Below, piece by piece: positions 1-6,380 of a stretch of DNA of 7,537 nucleotides. The stretch lies in the NCBI GenBank assembly GCA_025935655.1, contig JAICUV010000170.1, positions 1 through 7,537 on the forward strand. The letters run 5' to 3'. Below the pieces are notes generated by a model, which did no database searches, was not told the DNA's origin, and saw only the letters and a list, made by a program, of their open reading frames with translations. The translations under genes were made by a program, and so were the position numbers. Each line of letters opens with the position of its first letter. Positions within the stretch are counted from its first letter, which is position 1. The stretch comes from Chloroflexota bacterium. Lineage in GTDB: Bacteria > Chloroflexota > Limnocylindria > Limnocylindrales > CSP1-4.

Positions 1-1
1 G

Positions 2-769
2 GCACGACTGGTCGAGCACCTCCGGCTCGACGGGCGTGCGAGCGTCGCGCAGCTGGCCGCCAGCCTCGACGTCACCCCGTCCACGATCCGGCGCGACCTC
101 CAGCGGCTCGCCCGGGAGGGTCGCCTCGTCCGCACCTACGGAGGCGCCGCGCTGAGCGACGGCCTGTCGCGCACCGCGCGTGCAGACCCGAGGCTCGCGG
201 CCAAGCAGGCCATCGCGCGGGCCGCCGCGTCGCTCGTGCCCGATGGCTCGACGATCGCGATCGGCAGCGGCACCACGGCGCTGGCGCTCGCCCGGGAGAT
301 CGCGGAGCGCCGGCTGACCGTCATCACCAACGCGCTCGACGTCGCGAACGTGCTGCTCGACCGCGACGGCATCGAGCTCATCGTGCTCGGCGGCGTCGTC
401 CGCCCGCGGATGCACTCGATGCTGGGCCACCTCGCCGAGCTCGCCTCGAACGAGCTTCGCGCGGACACGCTGTTCATGGGGATCGGCGCGATCAGCGTGG
501 ACCAGGGCCTGATGAATGACTCCGTGCCCGAGATCCTCGTGGACCGCGCGCTGCGGCGGATGGCGCGCCAGGTCGTGGTGCTGGCCGACGCGTCGAAGTT
601 CGACCAGGCGGCCCCCGGGTTCGTGTTCGCCCTCGACGAGGTCAACGTCCTGGTCACGGACGACGGGGCCCGCCCGGACACCCTCGCCGCGGTCCGTCGC
701 CGGGGCGTGGACGTCATCGTGGCGGCCGCAGCGCCAGCCGGCGTCAACCCGAAGGCGGTCGGATCATGA
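2..769 (+). CDS. DeoR-family transcriptional regulator of sugar catabolism (5' truncated by window edge)
   Basis: The reading frame is open from the window edge, giving 255 codons; DeoR regulators are usually about 250-260 residues, so only around ten N-terminal residues should be missing. Counting from the first complete codon, residues 3-50 form the DeoR winged helix-turn-helix, with the recognition-helix signature VTPSTIRRDLQRL followed by the wing ending in YGGA. Residues about 60-240 are the DeoR sensor domain, a ribose-5-phosphate-isomerase-like fold that in this family binds a phosphorylated sugar: GSGTT (88-92), ITN (108-110), LGG (129-131) and ADASKF (195-200, with the conserved Lys199) are visible. 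Its stop overlaps the next start by four bases (ATGA). By family habit it would repress this operon and be released by a phosphosugar intermediate; operator and promoter lie outside the window. The family call is firm; the effector is unknown. Confidence 0.93.
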   Translation, partial: ARLVEHLRLDGRASVAQLAASLDVTPSTIRRDLQRLAREGRLVRTYGGAALSDGLSRTARADPRLAAKQAIARAAASLVPDGSTIAIGSGTTALALAREIAERRLTVITNALDVANVLLDRDGIELIVLGGVVRPRMHSMLGHLAELASNELRADTLFMGIGAISVDQGLMNDSVPEILVDRALRRMARQVVVLADASKFDQAAPGFVFALDEVNVLVTDDGARPDTLAAVRRRGVDVIVAAAAPAGVNPKAVGS

Positions 770-1854
770 TCCAGGGCACCGTGCCGGCCGAGATCCGGGA
801 GGGCCCCGAGGCGATCCGGGCGACGATCAGGTCCGCCGGCCCGACCGCGCGCGGGGTGGCGGGCCGCTGGCGTGCGCAGGGCATCCGCCGCGTCCACGTG
901 ATCGGCAACGGGACGAGCTTCCACTCGAGCCTCGCGTCGACGGCGCTCTACCGCCGCAGCGCCGGACCGGACGACCCCGTCGTCGTCCCGCTGACCGCGG
1001 CGGACTTCGTCACGTACCCCCCGGCGCTGGGCCCCGCGGACGCCATCGTCGGGATCTCGTCGTCCGGCGAGTTCAAGGACGTCGTCGCGGCGGCGGAGCG
1101 CCACCGCGGCAGCGTCCCGTTCGCGGCCGTCGTCCACGTCGAGGGCTCCACGCTCACCCGCGTCGCGTCGGACGTCGTCATGTCGGCCGGCGGCCCGTCC
1201 ACGGTGCCGGTCATGACCAAGACCTTCTCGTCCACGCTCGCCGCCACGGAGCTCCTGCTCCTCGAGCTCCTGGGGCCGGCCGCCGGCGACGCGCTGCGGG
1301 CAGACCTCCTCGCCGCCGCCGATGCCGCCGAGTCCGCGATCGCCGCGGCGGAGCCGCTCGTGGACGATCTCGCCCGCCGCCTCCAGCACGCCGAGCACCT
1401 GTTCGTGACCGGCGGCGGCCTCGCGTACCCGGCCGCGCTCGAGGCCGCGCTCAAGCTCAAGGAGATGGCGCTCGTCCACGCGGAGGGCGCCGAGGCATGG
1501 GAGATGACCTCGGGCGCCGCCACGATGCTCGGCCCGGATGCCGTGGTCATCGCGCTCGCGCCGGAGGGTCCGGCCCGCGACGCCGTCGGGGAGCTGCTGG
1601 GGCACGCGGCCGCCTGGGGCGCCACCACCATCGAGGTCGGCCCGGGCCGGCTCCAGCCGGGATCGGCGCTCCTCCCGCTCCCCGTGTCGGCGGCCGAGGC
1701 GCATGCCCCGCTGTCGGCGGTCCCGCCCGTCGCCCTGCTCGCCTTCGCGCTCGCCCGCCTGCGCGGGGCAGACCCGGACCATCCGGGCTGGATCGAGCGC
1801 TATCACAGCCAGGGGCTCAGGCACATCCTGGGCGCCGAGGAGATCAGCTCATGA
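766..1854 (+). CDS. Tandem SIS-domain protein, GlmS-isomerase-like (aminosugar-phosphate isomerase/deaminase or deglycase family)
   Basis: A 362-residue cytoplasmic protein with two SIS (sugar isomerase) domains and no glutamine-amidotransferase domain, so it is not a full GlmS. SIS1 (about 35-170) has GNGTS at 47-51, SSSGE at 98-102 and TKTF at 151-154. SIS2 (about 203-340) has GGG at 216-218, EAALKLKE at 226-233 and HAEG at 238-241. The C-terminus carries a RGADPDHP motif (333-340) like the GlmS tail, then about 20 extra residues. Known relatives act on fructose-6-phosphate or glucosamine-6-phosphate (GlmS, NagB-II) or on Amadori sugar phosphates (FrlB-type deglycases). Aligned from memory to E. 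coli GlmS, Lys485 and Glu488 are kept (Lys230, Glu233), but His504 becomes Ser249, Lys603 becomes Arg345 and Thr352 becomes Phe103, so the reaction may differ. The ATG overlaps the regulator's stop (ATGA), with a modest GAAGG ten bases upstream. Family is secure, specific activity open. Confidence 0.88.
   Translation: MIQGTVPAEIREGPEAIRATIRSAGPTARGVAGRWRAQGIRRVHVIGNGTSFHSSLASTALYRRSAGPDDPVVVPLTAADFVTYPPALGPADAIVGISSSGEFKDVVAAAERHRGSVPFAAVVHVEGSTLTRVASDVVMSAGGPSTVPVMTKTFSSTLAATELLLLELLGPAAGDALRADLLAAADAAESAIAAAEPLVDDLARRLQHAEHLFVTGGGLAYPAALEAALKLKEMALVHAEGAEAWEMTSGAATMLGPDAVVIALAPEGPARDAVGELLGHAAAWGATTIEVGPGRLQPGSALLPLPVSAAEAHAPLSAVPPVALLAFALARLRGADPDHPGWIERYHSQGLRHILGAEEISS
1837..1842 (+). 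promoter_or_regulatory. Shine-Dalgarno site for the GH4 gene, inside the end of the SIS gene
   Basis: GAGGAG lies eight bases before the ATG at 1851. It supports that ATG as the true GH4 start, although the reading frame stays open for more than a kilobase upstream. The ATG overlaps the SIS stop as ATGA, so translational coupling is also likely. Confidence 0.65.
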
Positions 1855-3188
1855 CCCGCATCGTGCTCGTGGGCGCCGGCAGCGTGGAGTTCACCCGCAA
1901 CCTGCTCGGCGACATCCTCTCGTTCCCCGCCCTCCGGGACGCGGAGCTCGTGCTTCACGACATCGACCCGGAGCGCCTCCGCACCGCGGAGCGGATGGCG
2001 GCATGGACCGCCGAGGCGCTCGGCGCGACGCCGTCCATCACCGGCTCCCTGGACCGCGTCGAGGCGCTGACCGGCGCGGACTACGTCATCAACACGATCC
2101 AGGTGGGCGGGGCGCGGGCGACGCAGATCGACTTCGACATCCCGGCCCGCTACGGCCTGCGCTACACGATCAACGACACGATCAACGCGGGCGGCGTGCT
2201 CCGCGGCCTGCGGACGATCCCCGTGGTCCTTGGGATCGCGGCCGACATGGCCGAGGTCTGCCCGGACGCGCTGTTCCTCAACTACACGAACCCGATGGGC
2301 ATGCTCGTCCGCGCGGTCGATGACGCGATCGGCTTCCCGACGGTCGGGCTGTGCCACTCGGTGTACTGGACCGTGGACACGCTGGCGCGCTACGTCGGCG
2401 TGCCGGCGGCGGAGGTCGACGCGCTGTCCGCGGGCGTGAACCACCTCGCCTGGATCCTGCGCCTCGAGCACCGCGGGCGGGACCTCTACCCGGACCTCGA
2501 CCGGTTCGTGCGCGAGGGGACCGTCCCGGACGACGACCTCGTCCGCGCGGACCTCTACCGCCGGTTCGGCTTCTACCCCACGGAGTCCTCGGAGCACCAC
2601 GCGGAGTACAACCCGTGGTTCATCCCGAAGGACCTGGTGGAGGCGTACCACGTCCCGATCGGCGAGTACCTCTCGCGGGTCGCGAACAACCTCGACGAGT
2701 ACGCCGAGACCCGCCGCAAGCTCGACGCCGGCGAGCCGTTCGAGATCGAGCGCAGCGGGGAGTACGCCGCGGTCATCGTCAACGCGATGGCGACCGGCGA
2801 CCCGGCCCGGATCGTGGCCAACGTGATGAACCGGGTGGGTCTCGCCGGCGCCGGGGGCGGCGCGCTCATCTCGAACCTGTCGGCGGAGGCGTGCGTCGAG
2901 GTCCCGGCCCTGGTGGACGGGCTCGGCGTCCATCCCACGGCGGTCGGGCCGCTGCCGCCGCAGTGCGCCGCCTACACGAGGCCCGCCGTCGACTGCCAGG
3001 AGCTGACCGTGCAGGCCGCGCTGGACGAGGACCGGGACCTCGTCTACCACGCGGTGCTCACGGACCCCATCGTCCAGGCCCGGCTGACGCTCGATGAGGC
3101 CTGGCGCATGACCGACGAGCTGATCGATGCCGAGCGGGAGTGGCTCCCGTCGTGGCTCGGCGGCGACACCCCCGACTGGCTCGCGTGA
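1851..3188 (+). CDS. melA: GH4 family NAD- and Mn-dependent glycosidase, MelA-type alpha-galactosidase
   Basis: A 445-residue cytoplasmic glycosidase, close to the length of E. coli MelA (about 450). The N-terminal Rossmann NAD-binding motif GAGSVEF is at 8-14. NTIQVGG (81-87), LNYTNPM (143-149), GLCHSV (166-171), GVNHLAW (195-201) and TESSEHHAEY (244-253) follow in the order found in MelA, and the C-terminal part (EACVEVPALVDG, 346-357, to the WLPSWL end) also matches. CHSV is the variant of the metal-binding Cys motif associated with alpha-galactosidases within GH4; Cys168 and His198 would bind Mn2+. By comparison with GlvA, Asp109 and Tyr253 fit the catalytic acid and base. GH4 enzymes oxidise C3 of the sugar with NAD+, eliminate the aglycone and restore the product. 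The loop after Asp109 reads DTINAGG where MelA has DTLGPGG. It lies between the SIS gene and the importer genes, so it should cleave the imported glycoside. Alpha-galacturonidase or alpha-glucuronidase activity remains possible. Confidence 0.87.
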   Translation: MTRIVLVGAGSVEFTRNLLGDILSFPALRDAELVLHDIDPERLRTAERMAAWTAEALGATPSITGSLDRVEALTGADYVINTIQVGGARATQIDFDIPARYGLRYTINDTINAGGVLRGLRTIPVVLGIAADMAEVCPDALFLNYTNPMGMLVRAVDDAIGFPTVGLCHSVYWTVDTLARYVGVPAAEVDALSAGVNHLAWILRLEHRGRDLYPDLDRFVREGTVPDDDLVRADLYRRFGFYPTESSEHHAEYNPWFIPKDLVEAYHVPIGEYLSRVANNLDEYAETRRKLDAGEPFEIERSGEYAAVIVNAMATGDPARIVANVMNRVGLAGAGGGALISNLSAEACVEVPALVDGLGVHPTAVGPLPPQCAAYTRPAVDCQELTVQAALDEDRDLVYHAVLTDPIVQARLTLDEAWRMTDELIDAEREWLPSWLGGDTPDWLA

Positions 3189-3195
3189 GGAGGAG
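3187..3195 (+). promoter_or_regulatory. Strong Shine-Dalgarno site for the binding-protein gene
   Basis: GAGGAGGAG overlaps the last two bases of the GH4 stop codon; its AGGAGG core (3188-3193) ends six bases before the ATG at 3200. It is the best ribosome site in the cluster and fixes the lipoprotein start at 3200 rather than at the in-frame ATG at 3140, which would put an Arg-rich stretch ahead of the signal peptide. A stronger site fits the higher amounts usually needed of a binding protein. Confidence 0.8.
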
Positions 3196-3199
3196 ACCC

Positions 3200-4561
3200 A
3201 TGTTCGCGACGACCATCACGGGGCGCCCGCGGGGCGCCTTCGTGGCCGCAGCCCTCGCCGTCCTGCTCGCCGCGTGCGGCGGGACGACCACATCCACGGC
3301 CCCGGGCACCACCGTCCCCGCCTCGGCCCCCGCGTCCGCGCCCTCGGGCGAGCCCGCGGCGAGCAGCGGCTACACCGGCCCGCCGGCCACGATCGAGTAC
3401 GCGATCTGGGGCGACCCCCAGGAGATCACCTCGCAGACCGCGGTCGCCCAGACGTTCATGGACGCCAACCCGTCGATCACGGTCAACGTGTCCGTCTCGG
3501 ACTGGGACGCCTACTGGGACAAGCTCCAGACCGGGATCGCCGGCGGTGCTGCGCCCGACGTGTTCGCGATGGACGGGCCGCTGTTCCCCGACTACCAGTC
3601 GCGCGACGTCCTCCTGGACCTCAAGCCGTTCATCGACCGCGACGGCTACGACCTCACCCAGCTGGCGGACCAGGGCGTCGCCGACTTCACGACCGAGGGC
3701 GGCCAGTACGGCCTGCCGCGCGATCTCAACGTCATCGCCCTGTACTACAACAAGGCGAAGTTCGACGAGGCGGGTCTGGCCTACCCGGACGACACGTGGG
3801 ACTGGGCCAAGCTCGTCGCCACCGCGAAGCAGCTGACGAAGGACACCGACGGCAACGGCACCATGGACCAGTGGGGCTTCTACACGGAGACCACGGACAT
3901 GGAGAACTACTGGCTGTCCACGGTCTGGCAGAACGGCGGCGACGTCCTCGCGCCGGACGGCAAGTCCACGGTCCTCGGCACGGACGAGGCGGCGGGCGGC
4001 ATCCAGTTCGTCCAGGACCTCATCTGGAAGGACAAGGTCATGGCGGACCCGGCGGTGTTCGCGGAGACCGGCGACGCGTTCGAGCAGGGCGTGGCCGCGA
4101 TGGCCGCCAACGGCTCGTGGCTGGTGCCCACGTTCCAGGCCGCCGGCATCGACTTCGGGATCGCGCCGCTCCCGTCCGGGCCCGCCGGCCGGTTCACCTC
4201 GGTCAACCCGACCGGCGCCGTCGTGTACAAGGGCTCGAAGAGCCCGGACGCGGCCTGGGCGTTCGTGAAGTACCTCGCCTCGCCCGCCGCGCAGGAACAG
4301 CTCATGCAGCTCCACGCGTCGCTCCCGGTGAGCAAGGAGGTCCTGGCGGGCCCGTACGCCACCGCGTTCGATGGCGCGCAGGTGTTCGCGGACAGCCTCG
4401 CGTACGCGAAGCTCAAGCCGTCGTTCAAGGGCTACAACGAGTTCACGACGATCCTCCAGGGCGAGCTCGACGAGAACGTGTTCAACGCGGCGAACAAGAC
4501 CGCCAAGCAGGCGCTCACGGACGTCGTGCCCCAGCTCGACGCGCTCCTCGCGGGCCAGTAG
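3200..4561 (+). CDS. ABC transporter sugar-binding lipoprotein (family 1 extracellular solute-binding protein, CUT1 type)
   Basis: A 453-residue exported lipoprotein that captures the sugar and delivers it to the two permeases downstream. It has a basic N-terminus (Arg9, Arg11), a hydrophobic stretch at 13-24 and a lipobox LAAC with the lipidated Cys26. A Thr/Ser/Ala/Pro-rich linker (29-60) then acts as a tether. The mature domain starts near IEYAIWGDP (65-73) and shows family 1 hallmarks: WDKLQTGIAGGAAPDVF (106-122), GLPRDLNVIALYYNKAKFDEAG (171-192), GDAFEQGVAAMAANGSW (291-307) and SPDAAWAFVKYLASPAAQEQ (348-367). A DTDGNGTMD loop at 215-223 resembles an EF-hand calcium loop, as seen in other members of this family. 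Many aromatic residues (Trp70, Trp102, Trp106, Trp238, Trp307) are consistent with saccharide stacking. It is the only gene here ending in TAG; the others end in TGA. The ligand is not readable; an alpha-galactoside or related oligosaccharide is inferred from the GH4 neighbour. Confidence 0.93.
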   Translation: MFATTITGRPRGAFVAAALAVLLAACGGTTTSTAPGTTVPASAPASAPSGEPAASSGYTGPPATIEYAIWGDPQEITSQTAVAQTFMDANPSITVNVSVSDWDAYWDKLQTGIAGGAAPDVFAMDGPLFPDYQSRDVLLDLKPFIDRDGYDLTQLADQGVADFTTEGGQYGLPRDLNVIALYYNKAKFDEAGLAYPDDTWDWAKLVATAKQLTKDTDGNGTMDQWGFYTETTDMENYWLSTVWQNGGDVLAPDGKSTVLGTDEAAGGIQFVQDLIWKDKVMADPAVFAETGDAFEQGVAAMAANGSWLVPTFQAAGIDFGIAPLPSGPAGRFTSVNPTGAVVYKGSKSPDAAWAFVKYLASPAAQEQLMQLHASLPVSKEVLAGPYATAFDGAQVFADSLAYAKLKPSFKGYNEFTTILQGELDENVFNAANKTAKQALTDVVPQLDALLAGQ

Positions 4562-4573
4562 GGGACCGCACCG

Positions 4574-5503
4574 GTGGCCCTCGCCGATCTCCGTCGCATC
4601 GCCCCGCCGTCACGCCAGGGACGGCGGGGGCCACGGGCCGGCGAGGGCCGCTGGGCCCTCCTGTTCCTCGCCCCGACGCTCATCGGGCTCGCGTTCCTGT
4701 CCGCCGGGCCGATCATCGCGGCGTTCGGGATCAGCCTGACGTCGTGGGACCTGCTGACCGCGCCCGAGTTCGTGGGGCTCGACAACTTCTTCGCCCTGTT
4801 CCGCGACCCGCGGTTCATCGTGGCCCTCCGGAACACGGCGTTCTACACGTTCGTGTCGGTCCCCGTCGGGATGCTCCTCTCGCTGGGCCTCGCCATCGCG
4901 CTCAACCAGGCGCTGCGGGGCATCGCGCTCATCCGGACGGCATACTTCCTCCCGGTCGTGACCTCCGCCACCGCGGTCGGGCTCGTCTGGGCCTGGATCT
5001 ACAGCCCGGGTGACGGGATCCTCAACCAGATCATCGGGATCTTCGGCATCCCGGCCCAGAAGTGGGTCACGGACCCGTTCTGGGCGATGCCCGCGATCAT
5101 CGTGATGAGCGTCTGGCAGGGTCTGGGCACGAGCGTGATCGTGTTCTTGGCGGGCCTCCAGGGGATCCCGCAGGAGTACTACGACGCCGCCTCGGTCGAC
5201 GGCGCCGGCCGCTGGTCGCGCTTCCGCCGGGTCACGCTCCCGCTGCTCACGCCGAGCATCTTCTTCAACGGGATCCTCGCGCTCATCGGCGCGTTCCAGG
5301 TGTTCGACCAGGTGTACGTGCTCGCCCGGCCGGGCAAGCCGACCCAGGCGACCATCACGCTGATCTACTTCATCTACGAGAACGGCTTCAAGAACTTCAA
5401 GATGGGGTACGCGGCCGCGGCCTCCTGGATCCTGTTCCTCATCGTCGCCGTGCTGAGCGTCATCTACTTCCGCTCGCAGCGGCGCTGGGTGCACTACCAG
5501 TGA
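4574..5503 (+). CDS. Sugar ABC transporter permease 1 (CUT1, MalF/UgpA type)
   Basis: A 309-residue inner-membrane protein, one half of the translocation channel. After a basic cytoplasmic N-terminus (about 1-26) come hydrophobic segments near 28-50, 86-112, 118-142, 170-194, 227-248 and 282-299, the usual six for this group. The cytoplasmic EAA loop that docks the ATPase is at about 201-220 (EYYDAASVDGAGRWSRFRRV, then TLP). The start is GTG; the preceding in-frame TAG of the binding-protein gene leaves no other upstream start, and GGGG/GGGGA at 4561-4565 can serve as a weak ribosome site. The gene lies 12 bases after the binding-protein gene and its stop overlaps the next start (TGATG). It pairs with the following permease; no ATPase gene accompanies them. 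The family is clear; the transported sugar is inferred only from neighbours. Confidence 0.94.
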   Translation: MALADLRRIAPPSRQGRRGPRAGEGRWALLFLAPTLIGLAFLSAGPIIAAFGISLTSWDLLTAPEFVGLDNFFALFRDPRFIVALRNTAFYTFVSVPVGMLLSLGLAIALNQALRGIALIRTAYFLPVVTSATAVGLVWAWIYSPGDGILNQIIGIFGIPAQKWVTDPFWAMPAIIVMSVWQGLGTSVIVFLAGLQGIPQEYYDAASVDGAGRWSRFRRVTLPLLTPSIFFNGILALIGAFQVFDQVYVLARPGKPTQATITLIYFIYENGFKNFKMGYAAAASWILFLIVAVLSVIYFRSQRRWVHYQ

Positions 5504-6375
5504 TGGCCCGGGCTCGCGTCCTGCGGCGCAGCCGCCGGACCCTGCTGTACGTGCTGCTGATCGCGGGCGCGCTGCTGATGATGGCGCCATTCTTCTGGAT
5601 GCTGGTGACCTCGCTCAAGACGCGCGCCGAGGTGTTCGGGGCGCCGCCGCTGTCGCTGCCCAGCGGGCCCCACTGGGAGAACTACGTCCGGATGTGGAAC
5701 GCGCTGCCGGGCGTGACGTTCGGGACGTTCTTCCTCAACTCGCTCAAGCTCGCGCTGCTCAACACGGGCGGCCAGCTGCTGACCTGCTCGATGGCGGCAT
5801 ACGCCTTCGCGACGATGCAGTTCCGGTTCAAGGGGCCGCTGTTCGGGCTCCTGCTCGCGACCCTCATCATCCCGTACCAGGTGGTGCTGGTCCCGAACTT
5901 CGTCCTGTGGCGCAGCCTGCCCAACCCGCTCAGCGCCAGCGGCAGCTTCTACGGGACGCAGGAGCCGCTGTGGCTGGGGGCGTGGCTCGGCGGCGCGTTC
6001 GGGACGTTCCTGCTTCGCCAGTTCTTCCTCGCCATCCCGCTCGAGCTCGCGGACGCCGCCCGCGTCGACGGCGCCAACCCGTGGCAGATCTTCTGGCGGA
6101 TCTACGTGCCGCTCGCCCGGCCGGCCCTCGCGACGCTCGCGATCTTCACGTTCATGTGGTCGTGGAACGACCTGCTGAGCCCGCTGATCTACCTCCGGAC
6201 GCTGGACCAGTACACGACGACCGTGGGGCTCGCGTTCTTCCAGGGCCAGTTCGTGGGCAAGTGGCCGGAGATGATGGCGGGGGCGATGGTCAGCCTGGCG
6301 CCGATGATCATCCTGTTCGTCGTCGCGCAGCAGTACTTCGTGCGCGGCATCGCCCTGTCCGGGCTCAAGGGCTGA
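5503..6375 (+). CDS. Sugar ABC transporter permease 2 (CUT1, MalG/UgpE type)
   Basis: A 290-residue inner-membrane protein, the second half of the channel. It opens with the MalG-like pattern of a basic start, a first membrane helix (13-35, containing MMAPFFWMLVTSLKT at 26-40) and an extracytoplasmic stretch with WENYVRMW (58-65). Further hydrophobic segments lie near 76-102, 112-134, 156-176, 207-230 and 258-282. The EAA loop is a clean match at about 181-200 (ELADAARVDGANPWQIFWRI), followed by YVPLARPALA; this contacts the ATPase. The C-terminus ends RGIALSGLKG, typical of MalG-like proteins (RGLTAGAVKG and similar). The ATG overlaps the previous stop as TGATG, and no good ribosome site is visible, so its translation probably depends on reinitiation after permease 1. 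The stretch at 136-160, between two membrane segments, looks somewhat longer than usual. Confidence 0.94.
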   Translation: MARARVLRRSRRTLLYVLLIAGALLMMAPFFWMLVTSLKTRAEVFGAPPLSLPSGPHWENYVRMWNALPGVTFGTFFLNSLKLALLNTGGQLLTCSMAAYAFATMQFRFKGPLFGLLLATLIIPYQVVLVPNFVLWRSLPNPLSASGSFYGTQEPLWLGAWLGGAFGTFLLRQFFLAIPLELADAARVDGANPWQIFWRIYVPLARPALATLAIFTFMWSWNDLLSPLIYLRTLDQYTTTVGLAFFQGQFVGKWPEMMAGAMVSLAPMIILFVVAQQYFVRGIALSGLKG

Positions 6376-6380
6376 GCCGA

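Noticed and set aside
136..1824. Long minus-strand open frame (562 residues) opposite the regulator and SIS genes
   Set aside because: The product is Arg/Gly/Ala-rich with no fold motif. In DNA with G/C at nearly every third codon position the antisense frame lacks stops by composition, and the + strand genes there have clear family motifs.
516..1850. Upstream extension of the GH4 frame, giving an apparent 890-residue protein
   Set aside because: The extra residues are an out-of-frame reading of the regulator and SIS genes. The ATG at 1851 has a good ribosome site and begins exactly at the Rossmann strand MTRIVLVGAGS.
766..1854. Calling the SIS gene glmS
   Set aside because: The N-terminal glutaminase domain is entirely absent and several isomerase-site residues differ, so a glmS label would mislead.
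1803..4315. Two long minus-strand open frames (415 and 423 residues) opposite the GH4 and binding-protein genes
   Set aside because: Both are Arg/Val/His/Asp-rich low-complexity translations that mirror the codon bias of real genes; no start context or domain supports them.
4559..4576. Possible read-through fusion of the binding protein and permease 1, which share a frame separated by one TAG
   Set aside because: The binding protein ends at a normal family length and permease 1 has its own GTG start; nothing suggests suppression of the stop.
3127..5013. 628-residue + strand open frame overlapping the binding protein and permease 1
   Set aside because: It is Arg/Gly/Pro-rich without motifs and lies out of frame with two well-supported genes.
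5694..6380. Upstream extension of the amidohydrolase frame, giving an apparent 597-residue protein
   Set aside because: The added part is a shadow of permease 2; family homology begins after the GTG at 6381.
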